Part shown: one piece after another, positions 1 through 9,597 of the stretch
Layout: each line of letters begins with the position of its first letter
Numbering within the stretch: position 1 is the first letter of the stretch
From: Muribaculaceae bacterium Isolate-002 (NCI)
GTDB taxonomy: Bacteria; Bacteroidota; Bacteroidia; Bacteroidales; Muribaculaceae
Assembly: GCA_004102805.1 (NCBI GenBank)
Contig: SCEG01000028.1
Span: forward strand, 1-38,085
Length of the DNA: 38,085 bases
Direction of reading: 5' to 3'
The notes under the pieces: generated by a model
Told to the model about the DNA's origin: nothing
The model's database searches: none
The model's input: only the letters and a program-made list of their open reading frames with translations
Position numbers and translations under genes: made by a program

Positions 1-136
1 GCAGATGAAGGAGGTGATTGTAACTGTTGAGATTCTTTACATGCCAATCTCCTTTATACAGCCTTACAAGCTTATCGAACTGGTAACGCGGTATAAATTC
101 AATTACCTGGGAGAAAACATACTTACCCTGATTCAT
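1..136 (-). CDS. IS4-family transposase, N-terminal part (runs off the left edge)
   Basis: Only the first 45 codons lie in the window. Read on the minus strand from the ATG at 136, the peptide begins MNQGKYVFSQVIEFIPRY and continues with a Phe-Asp-Lys-Leu-Val stretch and a Tyr-Asn-His-Leu-Leu-His-Leu end. This matches my memory of the N-terminal DUF4372 domain of Bacteroidota IS4-type transposases, which usually start 'MN(K/Q)GKxVFxQ' and continue into a 'FGQL' segment. The catalytic DDE core would lie outside the window, so I cannot say whether the gene is intact. The element's outer end should lie between this start and the pgk promoter, but I could not find its terminal inverted repeat. 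Confidence 0.72.
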   Translation of the reverse strand, partial: MNQGKYVFSQVIEFIPRYQFDKLVRLYKGDWHVKNLNSYNHLLHL

Positions 137-453
137 ATTCTTGATGTTTGGGAACAACAAGACTAATAAATCAATTTCAAATCAAAAAATCAATGTTCTC
201 TTGTATTTGACTAAATATTAATATTTTAATAACAGTGGTAAGATTTTTATCGCACCACTACTATGTTAAAAATAATGTGTCATCGATATTGGTCTAAAAA
301 TAGTCCAAATTTAAGAAAAACTGATCTGCGTCAGAAACAAAGAAAACAGTAAATTGAGCTGTGCATATTGCAGGAGAACGAGTGATTGGTGAAAATCGGG
401 CTAAATTGATACTAAACTGTGAGCCGTGTATTGCTTTTTTTTGTTAATTGTGA
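137..453. other. Gene-free AT-rich stretch between the IS4-type transposase and pgk
   Basis: No convincing open reading frame is present. The part next to 136 is presumably the leader and end of the IS4-type element, but no inverted terminal repeat could be assigned from one end alone. A T-run at 435-442 follows only a poor GGCT/AGCC pairing, so I do not call a terminator. Confidence 0.5.
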
Positions 454-482
454 TTGAATGAGGAAAAAATTCATTATTTTTG
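454..482 (+). promoter_or_regulatory. Bacteroidota-type promoter for pgk
   Basis: The sequence TATTTTTG at 475-482 fits the Bacteroidota -7 box TAnnTTTG. A TTG at 454-456, 18 nt upstream, can serve as the -33 element. Transcription would start near 489, giving a leader of about 40 nt before the pgk ATG at 530. Confidence 0.6.
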
Positions 483-529
483 CGCTCGATAAATATGCCT
501 ATTTAATTAATCTAAAATAGCAATCAAAA

Positions 530-1777
530 ATGACTATCGACAACTACAATTTCGCCGGTAAAAAGGCGATTGTCCGCGTGGACTTCAATGTGCCCCTGGA
601 CGAGAACGGTAAAATTACCGATGATACCCGTATCCGCGGCGCTCTTCCCACTCTGAAAAAAATTCTTGAAGACGGCGGTTCTCTTATCATCATGTCGCAC
701 ATGGGCAAGCCCAAAGGCAAAGTGAACCCCAAATTCTCACTCTCGCAGATCAAGGACGATGTAGCCAAAGCTCTTGGCCGCGACGTGATTTTCGCCCCAG
801 ATTGCGCAAACGCCGACGAAGCTGCCGCAAATCTCAAACCCGGTGAAGTGTTGTTGCTCGAAAACCTCCGCTTCTATCCCGAGGAAGAAGGCAAGCCCGT
901 AGGCATCGATAAAGAAGATCCCGCTTACGACGCTGCCAAGAAAGAGATGAAAGGCCGTCAGCAGGAATTTGCCAAGAAACTTGCAAGCTACGCCGACGTT
1001 TATGTAAACGATGCATTCGGTACTGCTCACCGCAAGCACGCTTCTACTGCTGTCATCGCTGAAAACTTCGCATCTGACGACAAGATGCTCGGCTACCTCA
1101 TGGAAAAAGAGGTGAAAGCGGTCGACAATATCCTCAGCGACATCAAGCGTCCCTTCACCGCTATCATGGGCGGTTCTAAGGTGTCGACCAAAATCGGCAT
1201 CATCGAAAACCTCATGGACAAGGTTGACAATCTCATCCTCTGCGGTGGTATGACTTACACTTTCGCAAAGGCTCAGGGTGGTAACGTGGGTCTGTCAATC
1301 TGCGAGAATGACAAGCTCGACCTCGCTCTCGACATCATGAAGAAAGCTAAAGAGAAAGGTGTCAACCTCGTGCTCGGCACTGACTGTGTGGCAGCTGACA
1401 GCTTCAGCAATGATGCCAACACCCAGGTTGTATCATGCATGGATATCCCCGACGGCTGGGAAGGCCTCGATGCAGGTCCCGAAACCCGCAAGGCTTTCGC
1501 CGACGTGATCAAAAACGCCAAGACTATCCTCTGGAACGGTCCTGCCGGCGTATTTGAATTCGATAACTTTACCGCAGGTTCGCGTGCTATCGCCGACGCT
1601 ATCGTAGAGGCTACAAACAACGGCGCGTTCTCGCTTGTAGGCGGTGGCGACTCTGTTGCTTGTGTCAACAAGTTCGGTCTTGCCGACCAGGTGTCATACG
1701 TGTCGACCGGCGGCGGTGCGCTTCTCGAGGCTATCGAGGGCAAAATACTCCCCGGCATCGCGGCAATAAAGGGTTAA
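530..1777 (+). CDS. pgk: Phosphoglycerate kinase
   Basis: Cytosolic glycolytic enzyme that transfers the acyl phosphate of 1,3-bisphosphoglycerate to ADP, giving ATP and 3-phosphoglycerate. The protein has 415 residues, normal for bacterial PGK (about 390-420). The N-terminal substrate-binding signature RVDFNVP is at residues 16-22 and SHMGKPKG at 56-63. The C-terminal nucleotide domain carries GGGDS near residue 371 and STGGGA near 392. The ATG at 530 is preceded by a Bacteroidota-type promoter and no clear Shine-Dalgarno site, which is usual in the phylum. A strong hairpin follows the stop, so the gene is probably monocistronic. Nothing suggests damage or transfer. It is separated from the IS4-type transposase at the left edge by about 390 nt. 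Confidence 0.98.
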   Translation: MTIDNYNFAGKKAIVRVDFNVPLDENGKITDDTRIRGALPTLKKILEDGGSLIIMSHMGKPKGKVNPKFSLSQIKDDVAKALGRDVIFAPDCANADEAAANLKPGEVLLLENLRFYPEEEGKPVGIDKEDPAYDAAKKEMKGRQQEFAKKLASYADVYVNDAFGTAHRKHASTAVIAENFASDDKMLGYLMEKEVKAVDNILSDIKRPFTAIMGGSKVSTKIGIIENLMDKVDNLILCGGMTYTFAKAQGGNVGLSICENDKLDLALDIMKKAKEKGVNLVLGTDCVAADSFSNDANTQVVSCMDIPDGWEGLDAGPETRKAFADVIKNAKTILWNGPAGVFEFDNFTAGSRAIADAIVEATNNGAFSLVGGGDSVACVNKFGLADQVSYVSTGGGALLEAIEGKILPGIAAIKG

Positions 1778-1798
1778 TCAGATAACTCTGAATATTTA

Positions 1799-1846
1799 AA
1801 CGGGCACAGGCAATGAAACAATTATTGCATTGTGCCCGTTCTTATT
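1799..1846 (+). terminator. Rho-independent terminator of pgk
   Basis: AACGGGCACA at 1799-1808 pairs perfectly with TGTGCCCGTT at 1831-1840, with a further CAAT/ATTG pairing inside the loop. The tail CTTATTG is only moderately T-rich. It sits 22 nt after the pgk stop codon. Confidence 0.7.
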
Positions 1847-1911
1847 GTAAAAAACAGCGAGCCGTGTATCCCGTCTGAATAATAGAAGTGACCGGTGTGT
1901 TGTTTTATTAA

Positions 1912-3135
1912 ATGAATGACATGGAATTGTTTGACAAAGATTTTCAGCATTGGATTGACGCGCATCGCAATGATAATGTGGCTACGTTGCGACTACGCCA
2001 TGCAGGTGACTCTCCGGCAATAAAGGAAGCAATATCGCAGATAGAATATGACCGCAAGGCTGGTGACAAGTTTCGTAAATGCAGCCTTATGGGCGGAGTT
2101 GATGGCTCGGCCGACTGTAGTTTTTGTCCGCGCTGGTTTCCGTCGGCACTGAGTGTCGAGCAGGCTTCGTCGGCCACAATGGCATGCTTTCACGCTTCGC
2201 TTGTGGCAAAGGGGAGCAGCGTGCTTGACATGACGATGGGGCTTGGTGTCGACTCTGCTGCAATCGCAAGCCTCGACGAGGCGCGTGTCACAGCTATAGA
2301 GCGTGACTCACGTCTGTGTCTTTTCGCGGAGGTCAACTACAGTTCCATCCCGAATCTTGAAATCATTAATGCCGACAGTGTTGAGTGGCTTCGTGAGTCG
2401 CAGATACGTTTTGATTATATCTTCATTGACCCTGCACGCCGCGACGATGTCGGACGCCGGGTCTATAATATTCATGATTGCACTCCTGATATCTCAGAAA
2501 TACTCCCGTTGCTTCTGGAGCATGCGCCGCATCTGCTTGTCAAGCTCTCGCCGATGCTTGATATTTCTGCCACGATAGCCGACCTCCGGCATGTGGCCGA
2601 GGTATATGTGGTAGAAGAGAGGGGAGATGTGCGCGAACTTCTTGTGCACATTGACAGAGATGTAGAGTCGGATGTTGATAACACAAAGATAGTGGCGATA
2701 AATGTAAACAGTAACTTCATATTCACCCGAGCGGAGGAAGCCGCGGCTTCAGAATATTACGAAGCGCCTGAGCCGGATGGATATCTTTATGAGCCGTCAC
2801 CGGCTATAATGAAGGCCGGGCCATTCCGGCTCCTTTGCGAGAGATTTTGCGTCGGCGCATTGCATCCCAACACGCATCTTTATGTGTCATCGGAAATGGT
2901 TGACGGTTTTCCCGGAAAACGTTACAGGATAAAAGCTGTCATTCCCTACGCGTCAAAATATATAAAACGGTTTGCCCGGGAATATCCGGCGGCATCGGTG
3001 AGCGTCAGAAACTTTCCGTGCCCGGCAGAGACGTTGCGGGCAAAACTGAAAGTAAGGGAAAGTGATGCAGTGAAAGTGGCAGGCGTCACGCTCAAAGGTG
3101 GAGAGCAGGTGCTTGTGGTGATGGAAAAGGCCTGA
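1912..3135 (+). CDS. Class I SAM-dependent methyltransferase with THUMP-like C-terminal domain
   Basis: The 407-residue protein has a Rossmann methyltransferase core: the SAM-binding glycine loop VLDMTMGLGVD is near residues 104-114, an acidic ribose contact (AIERD) follows at 128-132, and a DPAR motif is at 173-176. DPAR-type motifs are typical of nucleic-acid methyltransferases. A cysteine cluster near 58-72 (Cys58, Cys69, Cys72) precedes the core. The C-terminal third resembles the THUMP-like domain found in a Bacteroidota family usually annotated only as a class I methyltransferase; an RNA substrate is inferred, not shown. The start at 1912 could also be the ATG at 1921. It converges on smpB with only 2 nt between the stop codons, so the 3' ends of the two transcripts should overlap. 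Confidence 0.82.
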   Translation: MNDMELFDKDFQHWIDAHRNDNVATLRLRHAGDSPAIKEAISQIEYDRKAGDKFRKCSLMGGVDGSADCSFCPRWFPSALSVEQASSATMACFHASLVAKGSSVLDMTMGLGVDSAAIASLDEARVTAIERDSRLCLFAEVNYSSIPNLEIINADSVEWLRESQIRFDYIFIDPARRDDVGRRVYNIHDCTPDISEILPLLLEHAPHLLVKLSPMLDISATIADLRHVAEVYVVEERGDVRELLVHIDRDVESDVDNTKIVAINVNSNFIFTRAEEAAASEYYEAPEPDGYLYEPSPAIMKAGPFRLLCERFCVGALHPNTHLYVSSEMVDGFPGKRYRIKAVIPYASKYIKRFAREYPAASVSVRNFPCPAETLRAKLKVRESDAVKVAGVTLKGGEQVLVVMEKA

Positions 3136-3137
3136 TT

Positions 3138-3596
3138 TCAGCCTTTCTCAAACATGCGAGCCATCGAGCGTTTGTCCTCACGCTCCTTGATTGACTGTCG
3201 CTTGTCATATTCCTTTTTGCCCCGGCCAATGCCTATAACGAGTTTTGCGAGGCCTCGCTCGTTGATAAACATGCGCAATGGTATGATTGTAAATCCGGTT
3301 TCCTTGCCTGATTTCTCAAGTTTTGCTATCTCTTTGCGGTTTAGCAGCAACTTGCGGTCGCGGCGGGCGTTGTGGTTGTTGTATGTGCCGTAGAAATATT
3401 CGGCTATATACATGTTTTTGACCCACACCTCACCCTTCTCCACATAACAGAATGTGTCGACGAGTGATGCTTTGCCCATTCTTACCGACTTGATTTCAGT
3501 TCCGGTCAGCACAATCCCTGCGGTGAATGTGTCACCTATCGCATAGTCGAATGTGGCGCGTTTGTTTTTTATATTTATGTCTTTTGCAAGTTTCAT
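3138..3596 (-). CDS. smpB: SsrA-binding protein SmpB
   Basis: SmpB binds tmRNA and delivers it to stalled ribosomes during trans-translation. The protein has 152 residues, the normal length. It carries the family's oligonucleotide-binding barrel, including [12 protein letters not shown] (about residues 29-40), followed by a basic helix region with KKEYDKR, and a basic C-terminal tail ending in a Met-Ala-Arg-Met-Phe stretch. The N-terminus starts [18 protein letters not shown], typical of SmpB. It is transcribed from the Yip1-like gene side, 46 nt downstream of that stop, and may be cotranscribed with it. The tmRNA gene itself is not in this window. Confidence 0.97.
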   Translation of the reverse strand: MKLAKDINIKNKRATFDYAIGDTFTAGIVLTGTEIKSVRMGKASLVDTFCYVEKGEVWVKNMYIAEYFYGTYNNHNARRDRKLLLNRKEIAKLEKSGKETGFTIIPLRMFINERGLAKLVIGIGRGKKEYDKRQSIKEREDKRSMARMFEKG

Positions 3597-3642
3597 TTCG
3601 TCATGTAGTTGTTATTCGGTAATATAACGTTGCTGACCGCGG

Positions 3643-4194
3643 TCATGGTTTGATGATGTCGAACACAAACATCAGCAGGTAGGGCGGGATGATGATCGAG
3701 AATATGGTCAGAAACATGTAATGGCCGGTCTTTTCCTGTGCCACCGACAGATAGCGCATGCTTTTATAAAGGATGAAGCCGACATATATCGGCAAAAATC
3801 TCAGCACAGCCAGGTCGAGAGGTATAATATTGATTATGATGTTGATTATGGCTAGAATGGCAATCGTGTAGATTACTACTGTGGAGTTCTTGCGCGGCGA
3901 CGGCTCTTTGTCGCATATACGGTCCATTGCTAGCCCCATGGTGAATTCCGCAAAAAACATGGTTGCGAAATAAGCGGTGAATGTCACTATTGCGTTCTGT
4001 ATCACGGCAATCAGAGTGGTTGACGAGTCCATTTTCCAGAAGCCGCCTACACACGACAGAGCCGTTATGGCCAAAAGAGGGTACAACCCGTCGCGGCACA
4101 ATGCGGCCGGCTCATCGGCGTCATGAGATACATCTTCCCAACCGCGCGAGGGATTGATTGTAAGTTGCAGTATGTTCTTTAAAAAACGTAGCAT
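3643..4194 (-). CDS. Yip1-family integral membrane protein
   Basis: A 183-residue polytopic membrane protein of unknown role. I place the start at the ATG at 4194 (MLRFLKNILQL) rather than at 4236, because the family begins with a short amphipathic helix followed by a 'NP..GW' motif, here NPSRGW near residues 13-18. About five hydrophobic segments follow: a Leu-Ala-Ile-Thr-Ala region, an Ala-Val-Ile-Gln region, a stretch rich in Ile-Ile-Asn, and two C-terminal ones. Yip1-type proteins are common in Bacteroidota, but no bacterial function is firmly known. It reads toward smpB and diverges from the aminotransferase gene. Confidence 0.75.
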   Translation of the reverse strand: MLRFLKNILQLTINPSRGWEDVSHDADEPAALCRDGLYPLLAITALSCVGGFWKMDSSTTLIAVIQNAIVTFTAYFATMFFAEFTMGLAMDRICDKEPSPRKNSTVVIYTIAILAIINIIINIIPLDLAVLRFLPIYVGFILYKSMRYLSVAQEKTGHYMFLTIFSIIIPPYLLMFVFDIIKP

Positions 4195-4285
4195 ATCGGT
4201 ATAAATTGCTTGCAAAGATAATAAAATTGAAAACAATTTTGAAACAAAAAACAGGCAGAGGTTATGTTGTTAACTTAAAATTTAC

Positions 4286-4293
4286 TATTTTTG
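4286..4293 (+). promoter_or_regulatory. Bacteroidota -7 box for the aminotransferase gene
   Basis: TATTTTTG at 4286-4293 fits TAnnTTTG. A TTG at 4267-4269 is a possible -33 element, slightly close. Transcription would start near 4300, after the most upstream in-frame start at 4295, which supports translation from 4415. Confidence 0.5.
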
Positions 4294-4414
4294 CATGATA
4301 TTGCCGACGCGGCATGCGAAACATTTACGGAATAAATTGTTATATACATATCCGTTCATCAGTCAGTACGCAGTGTCGGAAATATTTAATAACGCAAACA
4401 CATATACATACAAT

Positions 4415-5617
4415 ATGCCCCGTATATCGCAGCGCGGCGAACTTATGCCCGCATCACCCATACGCAAACTTGTGCCGTTGAGCAATCAGGCAAAGGTCAG
4501 AGGAGTCAAAGTGTATCACCTTAATATCGGACAGCCCGACCTGCCGTCGCCTGCCGAAGGGCTTGAAGCCCTCAAGCATATCGACCGCACAACTCTTGAA
4601 TACAGCCCCTCGGAGGGATTGCTGTCATTGCGCAAGAAGTTGCAGCAGTATTATCAGAGCTTCAACATCAATGTGGATGTCGATGATATCATAGTCACTA
4701 CCGGAGGGTCGGAAGCGGTGCTGTTCGCATTTATGGCGTGTCTTGACCCGGGCGATGAAATCATAGTGCCCGAACCCGCTTATGCCAATTACATGGCATT
4801 CGCCATCTCGGCCGGAGCGAAGATTGTCACAGTGCCGTCGACCATTGAAGAGGGGTTCGCTCTTCCTCCCGTGTCGAAGTTTGAGGAACTGATTACCGAC
4901 AGAACGAGAGGCATACTTATATGCAATCCCAATAACCCTACGGGCTATCTCTACACCCAGAAAGAGATGAACCAGATACGCGACCTTGTCAAGAAGCATG
5001 ACCTGTTTCTGTTTTCCGACGAGGTTTATCGCGAGTTCTGCTATACGGGGGCGCCGTATATTTCGGCATTCCATCTCAAAGGAATTGAAGAACAGGTGGT
5101 GCTGATTGACTCCGTGTCGAAGCGCTATAGTGAATGCGGCATCCGAATCGGAGCAATCATCACAAAGCATAAGGAGCTAAAGAAGAATGTAATGAAATTC
5201 TGTCAGGCTCGCCTCAGTCCGCCCTTGTTGGGGCAGATAGTGGCTGAAGCTTCGATTGATGCTTCCCGCGACTACATGCTGATGACATATAATGAGTATG
5301 TCGAGCGGCGTAAATTCCTTATCGACGGCCTTAACCGCATCCCCGGGTGCTATTCTCCCATACCTATGGGCGCGTTCTACACGGTAGTAAGCCTGCCTGT
5401 CGATGATGCAGAGAAATTCTGTTCGTGGTGTCTGAGCGATTTTCAGTATGAAGGAGCGACTGTGTTCATGGCTCCGGCATCGGGGTTCTATGCTCATCCC
5501 GACCATGGCAAAAACGAGGTGCGCATGGCCTACGTTCTCAACAAGGAGGATTTAGCGCAGGCTCTCGTCGTGCTCCGGGAGGCATTGAAGGCATATCCCG
5601 GACGTGTCGACCGCTGA
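4415..5617 (+). CDS. Pyridoxal-phosphate-dependent aminotransferase (class I/II, aspartate-aminotransferase-like)
   Basis: Fold-type I PLP enzyme, probably transferring amino groups between aspartate or a similar amino acid and a 2-oxo acid in the cytosol. With the start at 4415 it has 400 residues, the usual length. Visible signatures are LNIGQPD (N-terminal substrate region), TTGGSEA (phosphate-binding), NPNNPTG (cofactor ring contact), SDEVYREF (Asp to pyridine N) and DSVSKRYS containing the Schiff-base lysine. The start at 4295 would add 40 residues unlike any family member and lies upstream of the predicted transcription start. The exact substrate cannot be read from sequence. The permease gene follows on the same strand after about 50 nt, so they may share a transcript. 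Confidence 0.88.
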   Translation: MPRISQRGELMPASPIRKLVPLSNQAKVRGVKVYHLNIGQPDLPSPAEGLEALKHIDRTTLEYSPSEGLLSLRKKLQQYYQSFNINVDVDDIIVTTGGSEAVLFAFMACLDPGDEIIVPEPAYANYMAFAISAGAKIVTVPSTIEEGFALPPVSKFEELITDRTRGILICNPNNPTGYLYTQKEMNQIRDLVKKHDLFLFSDEVYREFCYTGAPYISAFHLKGIEEQVVLIDSVSKRYSECGIRIGAIITKHKELKKNVMKFCQARLSPPLLGQIVAEASIDASRDYMLMTYNEYVERRKFLIDGLNRIPGCYSPIPMGAFYTVVSLPVDDAEKFCSWCLSDFQYEGATVFMAPASGFYAHPDHGKNEVRMAYVLNKEDLAQALVVLREALKAYPGRVDR

Positions 5618-5669
5618 GATGTCAATCAAGCAGTGGATATTCTAACCGATATTGTCTGTCGATATTGTC

Positions 5670-6914
5670 ATGCGTGTTGACTTATATATAGCCCGGCGTC
5701 TGAGACTCGGTGACGGCAAAGGCAACCGTACGCGCACGTCGATACGGATTTCAACTGCCGGCGTTGTGCTGTCGGTGGTGATTATGCTTATTACCATAGC
5801 CATAACTTCGGGGTTTAAGCATGAGATTATCAACAAGCTTGTCGGATTTGACGCGCAGCTCACGGTGCAAGCTCAGGCTCCCGATATAGTTTCCGCGCAG
5901 CCTTTGATTGAAGATGTGGCGCAAGTTGAGTCTGTGATAAAATCAGCATTGCCCGGCGCAGTGGTCGGGGAGTGCGTGAAGATGCCGGCGATGTTAAAGA
6001 CCGACAGCGATTTTGTCGCAGTGGTGTTTCGCGGATATGGTGGCGAAGGGCATGCCGGTTTTATAAACGGAAATATAGTCGACGGTGCGGTTCCCGAAAA
6101 TGGCGATGACCCCAACAGCATCATCATATCTTCTGTCGTGGCCGGCCAGCTCGGACTGAATGTCGGAGATAAAATCAACACCTGCTTTTTTGTCGCCGAC
6201 AAAATGCGTATCCGCAATTTCAAGATAGCGGCGATATATGACTCAGGTTTCGGCGAGTATGACAAGGTGGTGGCTTACGCCCCACAGTCGGTATTGCGAA
6301 AACTCGCAGGTATTCCTGACGGATGTGCTGCCGCTCTGGAGGTGACCGGTCTCGACTTTGAAGAAATTGTACCGGCATGGCAGTCGCTTCAGGCATCACT
6401 CGCGCAGGCCTGCTATTCACATCAGCTTACTCAATACCTTGATGCCGATAGTATTATTCGTACTGGAGCCGTGTATTTCAACTGGCTCTCACTTCTTGAC
6501 ACGAATGTTGTGGTGATACTTGTGCTTATGACAGCGATATCGTCGTTCACACTTATTGCATCACTGATAATTCTTATACTGGAACGGATCAATATGATAG
6601 GGACGCTCAAGATGCTCGGCGCCACAAATTCAATGATACGCCGAGTGTTTATTCTTCTTGACCTGAAAGTGCTAGTTAAAGGGCTTGTGGTTGGCAATAT
6701 TGTGGCTTTGGCTCTGATATTGCTGCAACAGCAGTTTCATCTGCTGCCACTCGATCCGGAGTCGTATTATATCTCGTTTGTTCCCGCGAAAATCACAATC
6801 TGGCAGGTGCTGGCTCTGAATGCAGCCGCGATTGTCATTGCTACAGCCGTGATGGCGCTCCCGTCAATGATTATTTCACGTCTGAAACCGGCTTCAATTT
6901 TGCGTTACGAATAG
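5670..6914 (+). CDS. FtsX-like ABC transporter permease, LolC/LolE type
   Basis: A 414-residue inner-membrane permease with the LolC/E layout: a short N-terminal segment (MRVDLYIARRLRL), one membrane helix around residues 33-50 (VVLSVVIMLITIAI), a large periplasmic MacB-like domain, and three C-terminal helices (near 280-310, 330-355 and 375-400). The family works with LolD-type ATPases in lipoprotein release, or more generally in mechanotransmission; the ATPase is not adjacent here. I prefer the ATG at 5670 to an upstream TTG at 5652, because homologues begin close to the YIARRL segment. It ends with an FtsX-style C-terminus (RLKPASILRYE). It probably shares a transcript with the preceding aminotransferase. 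Confidence 0.85.
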   Translation: MRVDLYIARRLRLGDGKGNRTRTSIRISTAGVVLSVVIMLITIAITSGFKHEIINKLVGFDAQLTVQAQAPDIVSAQPLIEDVAQVESVIKSALPGAVVGECVKMPAMLKTDSDFVAVVFRGYGGEGHAGFINGNIVDGAVPENGDDPNSIIISSVVAGQLGLNVGDKINTCFFVADKMRIRNFKIAAIYDSGFGEYDKVVAYAPQSVLRKLAGIPDGCAAALEVTGLDFEEIVPAWQSLQASLAQACYSHQLTQYLDADSIIRTGAVYFNWLSLLDTNVVVILVLMTAISSFTLIASLIILILERINMIGTLKMLGATNSMIRRVFILLDLKVLVKGLVVGNIVALALILLQQQFHLLPLDPESYYISFVPAKITIWQVLALNAAAIVIATAVMALPSMIISRLKPASILRYE

Positions 6915-6995
6915 TGATGACAATCATTTTAACATTCTATTCGACTTTTTTCCTTTTTTTGTTGTTATAGTTAAAACGCTACGCAAAATTTTTAT

Positions 6996-7003
6996 TAACT
7001 TTG
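6996..7003 (+). promoter_or_regulatory. Bacteroidota -7 box for rsfS-ftsH
   Basis: TAACTTTG at 6996-7003 is a full match to TAnnTTTG. No good -33 TTTG is seen at the right distance. The start site would be near 7010, about 60 nt before rsfS. Confidence 0.5.
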
Positions 7004-7071
7004 TGAGCCAAAACCATAATTGAGTTTCAACTGTAACCGAGTATTTTAACGCATAATATAAAAATCTCTTG

Positions 7072-7431
7072 ATGAGCGAAAACAACAACATCGACCAACT
7101 GATTATCGACGGTATCCAAGATAAAAAAGGACATAACATCACAGTCGTTGACATGAGCCATATCGAAGGCGCGGCGGCATCTAAATTCATCATCTGCGAA
7201 GGGTCATCATCAATGCAGGTCAACGCTATCGCTGACAATGTGCGCGAGCATCTTCTTGAGCAACGCAGAGTTAAACCCTACAACTATGACGGATATTCCA
7301 ATGCCGAATGGATTGTGATTGATTATGGCGACATATTCGTGCATGTGTTCCGCCCCGAGATACGTCAGCGCTACAATCTCGAAGATCTCTGGAGCGATGC
7401 GGTGGTAACCGACATTCCCGATCTTGACTGA
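7072..7431 (+). CDS. rsfS: Ribosomal silencing factor RsfS
   Basis: A 119-residue member of the Iojap/RsfS family, which binds ribosomal protein uL14 on the large subunit and blocks subunit joining, for example in nutrient limitation. Family hallmarks are present: an N-terminal helix leading to a DxK segment (IQDKKGHNITVVDM), a FIICEGSS strand-loop, a VREHLLEQ helix and the conserved terminal block WIVIDYGDIFVHVFRPEIR with a YNLEDLW finish. The start is the ATG at 7072; a TTG directly before it is unlikely. The ftsH gene follows after about 73 nt on the same strand, an order common in Bacteroidota. Confidence 0.95.
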   Translation: MSENNNIDQLIIDGIQDKKGHNITVVDMSHIEGAAASKFIICEGSSSMQVNAIADNVREHLLEQRRVKPYNYDGYSNAEWIVIDYGDIFVHVFRPEIRQRYNLEDLWSDAVVTDIPDLD

Positions 7432-7504
7432 TGTCGACGGTCGACGAGCCATATCTACAGAAGTGTATATTCTCCACAATATATTGCAAAAACTCATTTA
7501 AATT

Positions 7505-9577
7505 ATGCCCGGACCAAACCCCAAGAAAAGACAGATAAAATTCAGCATGTTCTGGATGTATGCGATCATACTCCTTTTCCTTGCCGGTATATTTTATCTT
7601 GATGACAATACAATCGAAAAAGAAGAGAACTATACCGAATTTGAGAATTTGGTCGCACCTGACGACAGTGCGCGGCATAATCTGTCAGGCATAACAAAGC
7701 TTGTGATTGACACAAAGAAAGGTCGTGCGACAGCTTATCTTTCCGATTCGCTGGCTTCTGCGATATTCCCGGCGAGCCAGTTTACTCCCGGACGTAGTCA
7801 GGAGCCCAAGATCTGGACAAAAATCGGCGATGTCGGCGAGTTTCAGCGTGAAATAAAAGGCTGGAAAAGCTCCGGCCGCTTCAATGCCCCGGTGCAGTAT
7901 GAGGAGGGAAGCAGCATCGGCACATATATATGGTCGTTCGGCCCTATAGTGCTGCTTATTGTGTTCTGGATTCTGATTATGAGGCGTATGTCAGGGCGCG
8001 GCGTTGGCGGCGGAGGCGTGTTCTCTGTCGGCAAGTCAAAAGCCCAGATTTTTGACAAGGACGGCCCCAATAAGGTGACATTCAAAGATGTGGCCGGACT
8101 GTCGGAAGCAAAGACTGAAATAGAGGAGATTGTAGAGTTTCTCAAAAATCCGCAGAGATATACCGATCTCGGCGGCAAGATACCCAAGGGCGCGTTGCTC
8201 GTAGGCCCTCCCGGCACAGGTAAGACTCTGCTTGCAAAAGCGGTGGCCGGTGAGGCCAATGTACCTTTCTTCTCGATGTCGGGCTCGGATTTTGTCGAGA
8301 TGTTTGTCGGTGTGGGTGCGTCGCGTGTGCGTGACCTTTTCCGTCAGGCAAAGGAAAAAGCTCCGTGTATAGTGTTCATCGACGAGATTGACGCCGTAGG
8401 CCGTGCGCGTGGCAAAAATCCCAATATGGGCGCTAACGACGAGCGGGAGAATACGCTCAACCAGTTGCTCACCGAAATGGACGGCTTCGGGTCAAACAGC
8501 GGTGTGATTATCCTCGCTGCAACCAACCGTGCCGATATTCTTGACAAAGCGCTTATGCGTGCCGGACGTTTCGACCGTCAGATTTACGTTGAGCTTCCCG
8601 ACCTCAACGACCGCGTCGCCATATTCAAAGTGCATCTTAAGAAAATCAAGATCGACGACTCTGTGGATATCGAGTTGCTTGCACGGCAGACTCCGGGATT
8701 TTCCGGTGCCGATATAGCGAATGTCTGCAACGAGGCTGCGCTTATCGCAGCGCGTCACAACAAGAAATCTGTAGAAAAACAGGACTTCATCGATGCTGTC
8801 GACCGTATTATCGGCGGCCTCGAGAAGCGCTCTAAAATCACGACTGACGAGGAGAAACGCTCTATAGCCATTCATGAGGCGGGTCACGCCACTATATCAT
8901 GGCATTTACGTTATGCCAATCCTCTTATTAAAGTTACAATCGTGCCCCGCGGCAAGGCTCTCGGTGCGGCATGGTATCTGCCTGAAGAGCGACAGATAAC
9001 GCCTTCCCAGGCGCTTCTCGACGAGATGTGTGCTACCCTCGGCGGACGCGCAGCAGAAGAACTGTTTCTCGGACGCATATCGACAGGCGCTGTCAACGAC
9101 CTTGAACGTGTCACCAAGCAGGCTTACGCCATGGTGGTTTATTATGGTATGAGCGACCGTCTTCCCAATCTCTGTTACTATGACTCGACCGGTTCGGACT
9201 ATGGATTCTCCAAGCCTTATTCCGGAGAGCGTGCCCGAATTATCGACGAGGAGGTGTCTCGTATCATCTCTGAGCAGTATGAGCGTGCGAAGCAGATACT
9301 CAGCGAGCATTCGGAAGGCCTTACAGAGCTTGCCGGCGTGCTCATAAGCCGAGAAGTCATATTCACAGAAGATGTCGAGAAGATTTTCGGAAAACGTCAG
9401 TGGACATCACGCACCGACGAAATCCTTGCAGCGCGTGAGGCTGCCGATAAAAAGGCTGCCGAAGATAAGAAAGATGAGCCGGAAAATGACGGATCTGACA
9501 CCGGTGCCGAGGCATCTTCCGGCACAGCTTCTTCAAATGATGGTGTCGAAGATGTAGAGGCAACAGACATCAAATAA
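7505..9577 (+). CDS. ftsH: ATP-dependent zinc metalloprotease FtsH
   Basis: Membrane-bound AAA+ protease that degrades misfolded membrane proteins and unstable regulators. The 690-residue protein has a first membrane helix at about residues 15-35, a periplasmic domain, and a second helix near 138-160. The Walker A motif GPPGTGKT is at 234-241, with a Walker [11 protein letters not shown] and a second-region-of-homology segment ([19 protein letters not shown]) downstream. The zinc site HEAGH is at 457-461. A low-complexity acidic/Ser-rich tail of about 60 residues (Glu, Asp, Ala, Ser) ends the protein. It follows rsfS and is followed after 20 nt by an outer-membrane barrel gene. Confidence 0.98.
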   Translation: MPGPNPKKRQIKFSMFWMYAIILLFLAGIFYLDDNTIEKEENYTEFENLVAPDDSARHNLSGITKLVIDTKKGRATAYLSDSLASAIFPASQFTPGRSQEPKIWTKIGDVGEFQREIKGWKSSGRFNAPVQYEEGSSIGTYIWSFGPIVLLIVFWILIMRRMSGRGVGGGGVFSVGKSKAQIFDKDGPNKVTFKDVAGLSEAKTEIEEIVEFLKNPQRYTDLGGKIPKGALLVGPPGTGKTLLAKAVAGEANVPFFSMSGSDFVEMFVGVGASRVRDLFRQAKEKAPCIVFIDEIDAVGRARGKNPNMGANDERENTLNQLLTEMDGFGSNSGVIILAATNRADILDKALMRAGRFDRQIYVELPDLNDRVAIFKVHLKKIKIDDSVDIELLARQTPGFSGADIANVCNEAALIAARHNKKSVEKQDFIDAVDRIIGGLEKRSKITTDEEKRSIAIHEAGHATISWHLRYANPLIKVTIVPRGKALGAAWYLPEERQITPSQALLDEMCATLGGRAAEELFLGRISTGAVNDLERVTKQAYAMVVYYGMSDRLPNLCYYDSTGSDYGFSKPYSGERARIIDEEVSRIISEQYERAKQILSEHSEGLTELAGVLISREVIFTEDVEKIFGKRQWTSRTDEILAAREAADKKAAEDKKDEPENDGSDTGAEASSGTASSNDGVEDVEATDIK

Positions 9578-9597
9578 AGCTTGCGTGATGTTTTGAT

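Noticed and set aside
2..166. A 54-codon plus-strand open frame at the left edge
   Set aside because: It is the opposite-strand shadow of the IS4-type transposase start, whose minus-strand peptide fits a known family far better.
421..431. GAGCCGTGTAT occurring at 421-431 and again near 1859-1869
   Set aside because: An 11-base direct match flanking pgk with no further similarity around it; not enough to call a repeat or insertion footprint.
4295..4414. Upstream start giving the aminotransferase 40 extra residues
   Set aside because: It lies before the predicted transcription start, and the added residues do not resemble family N-termini.
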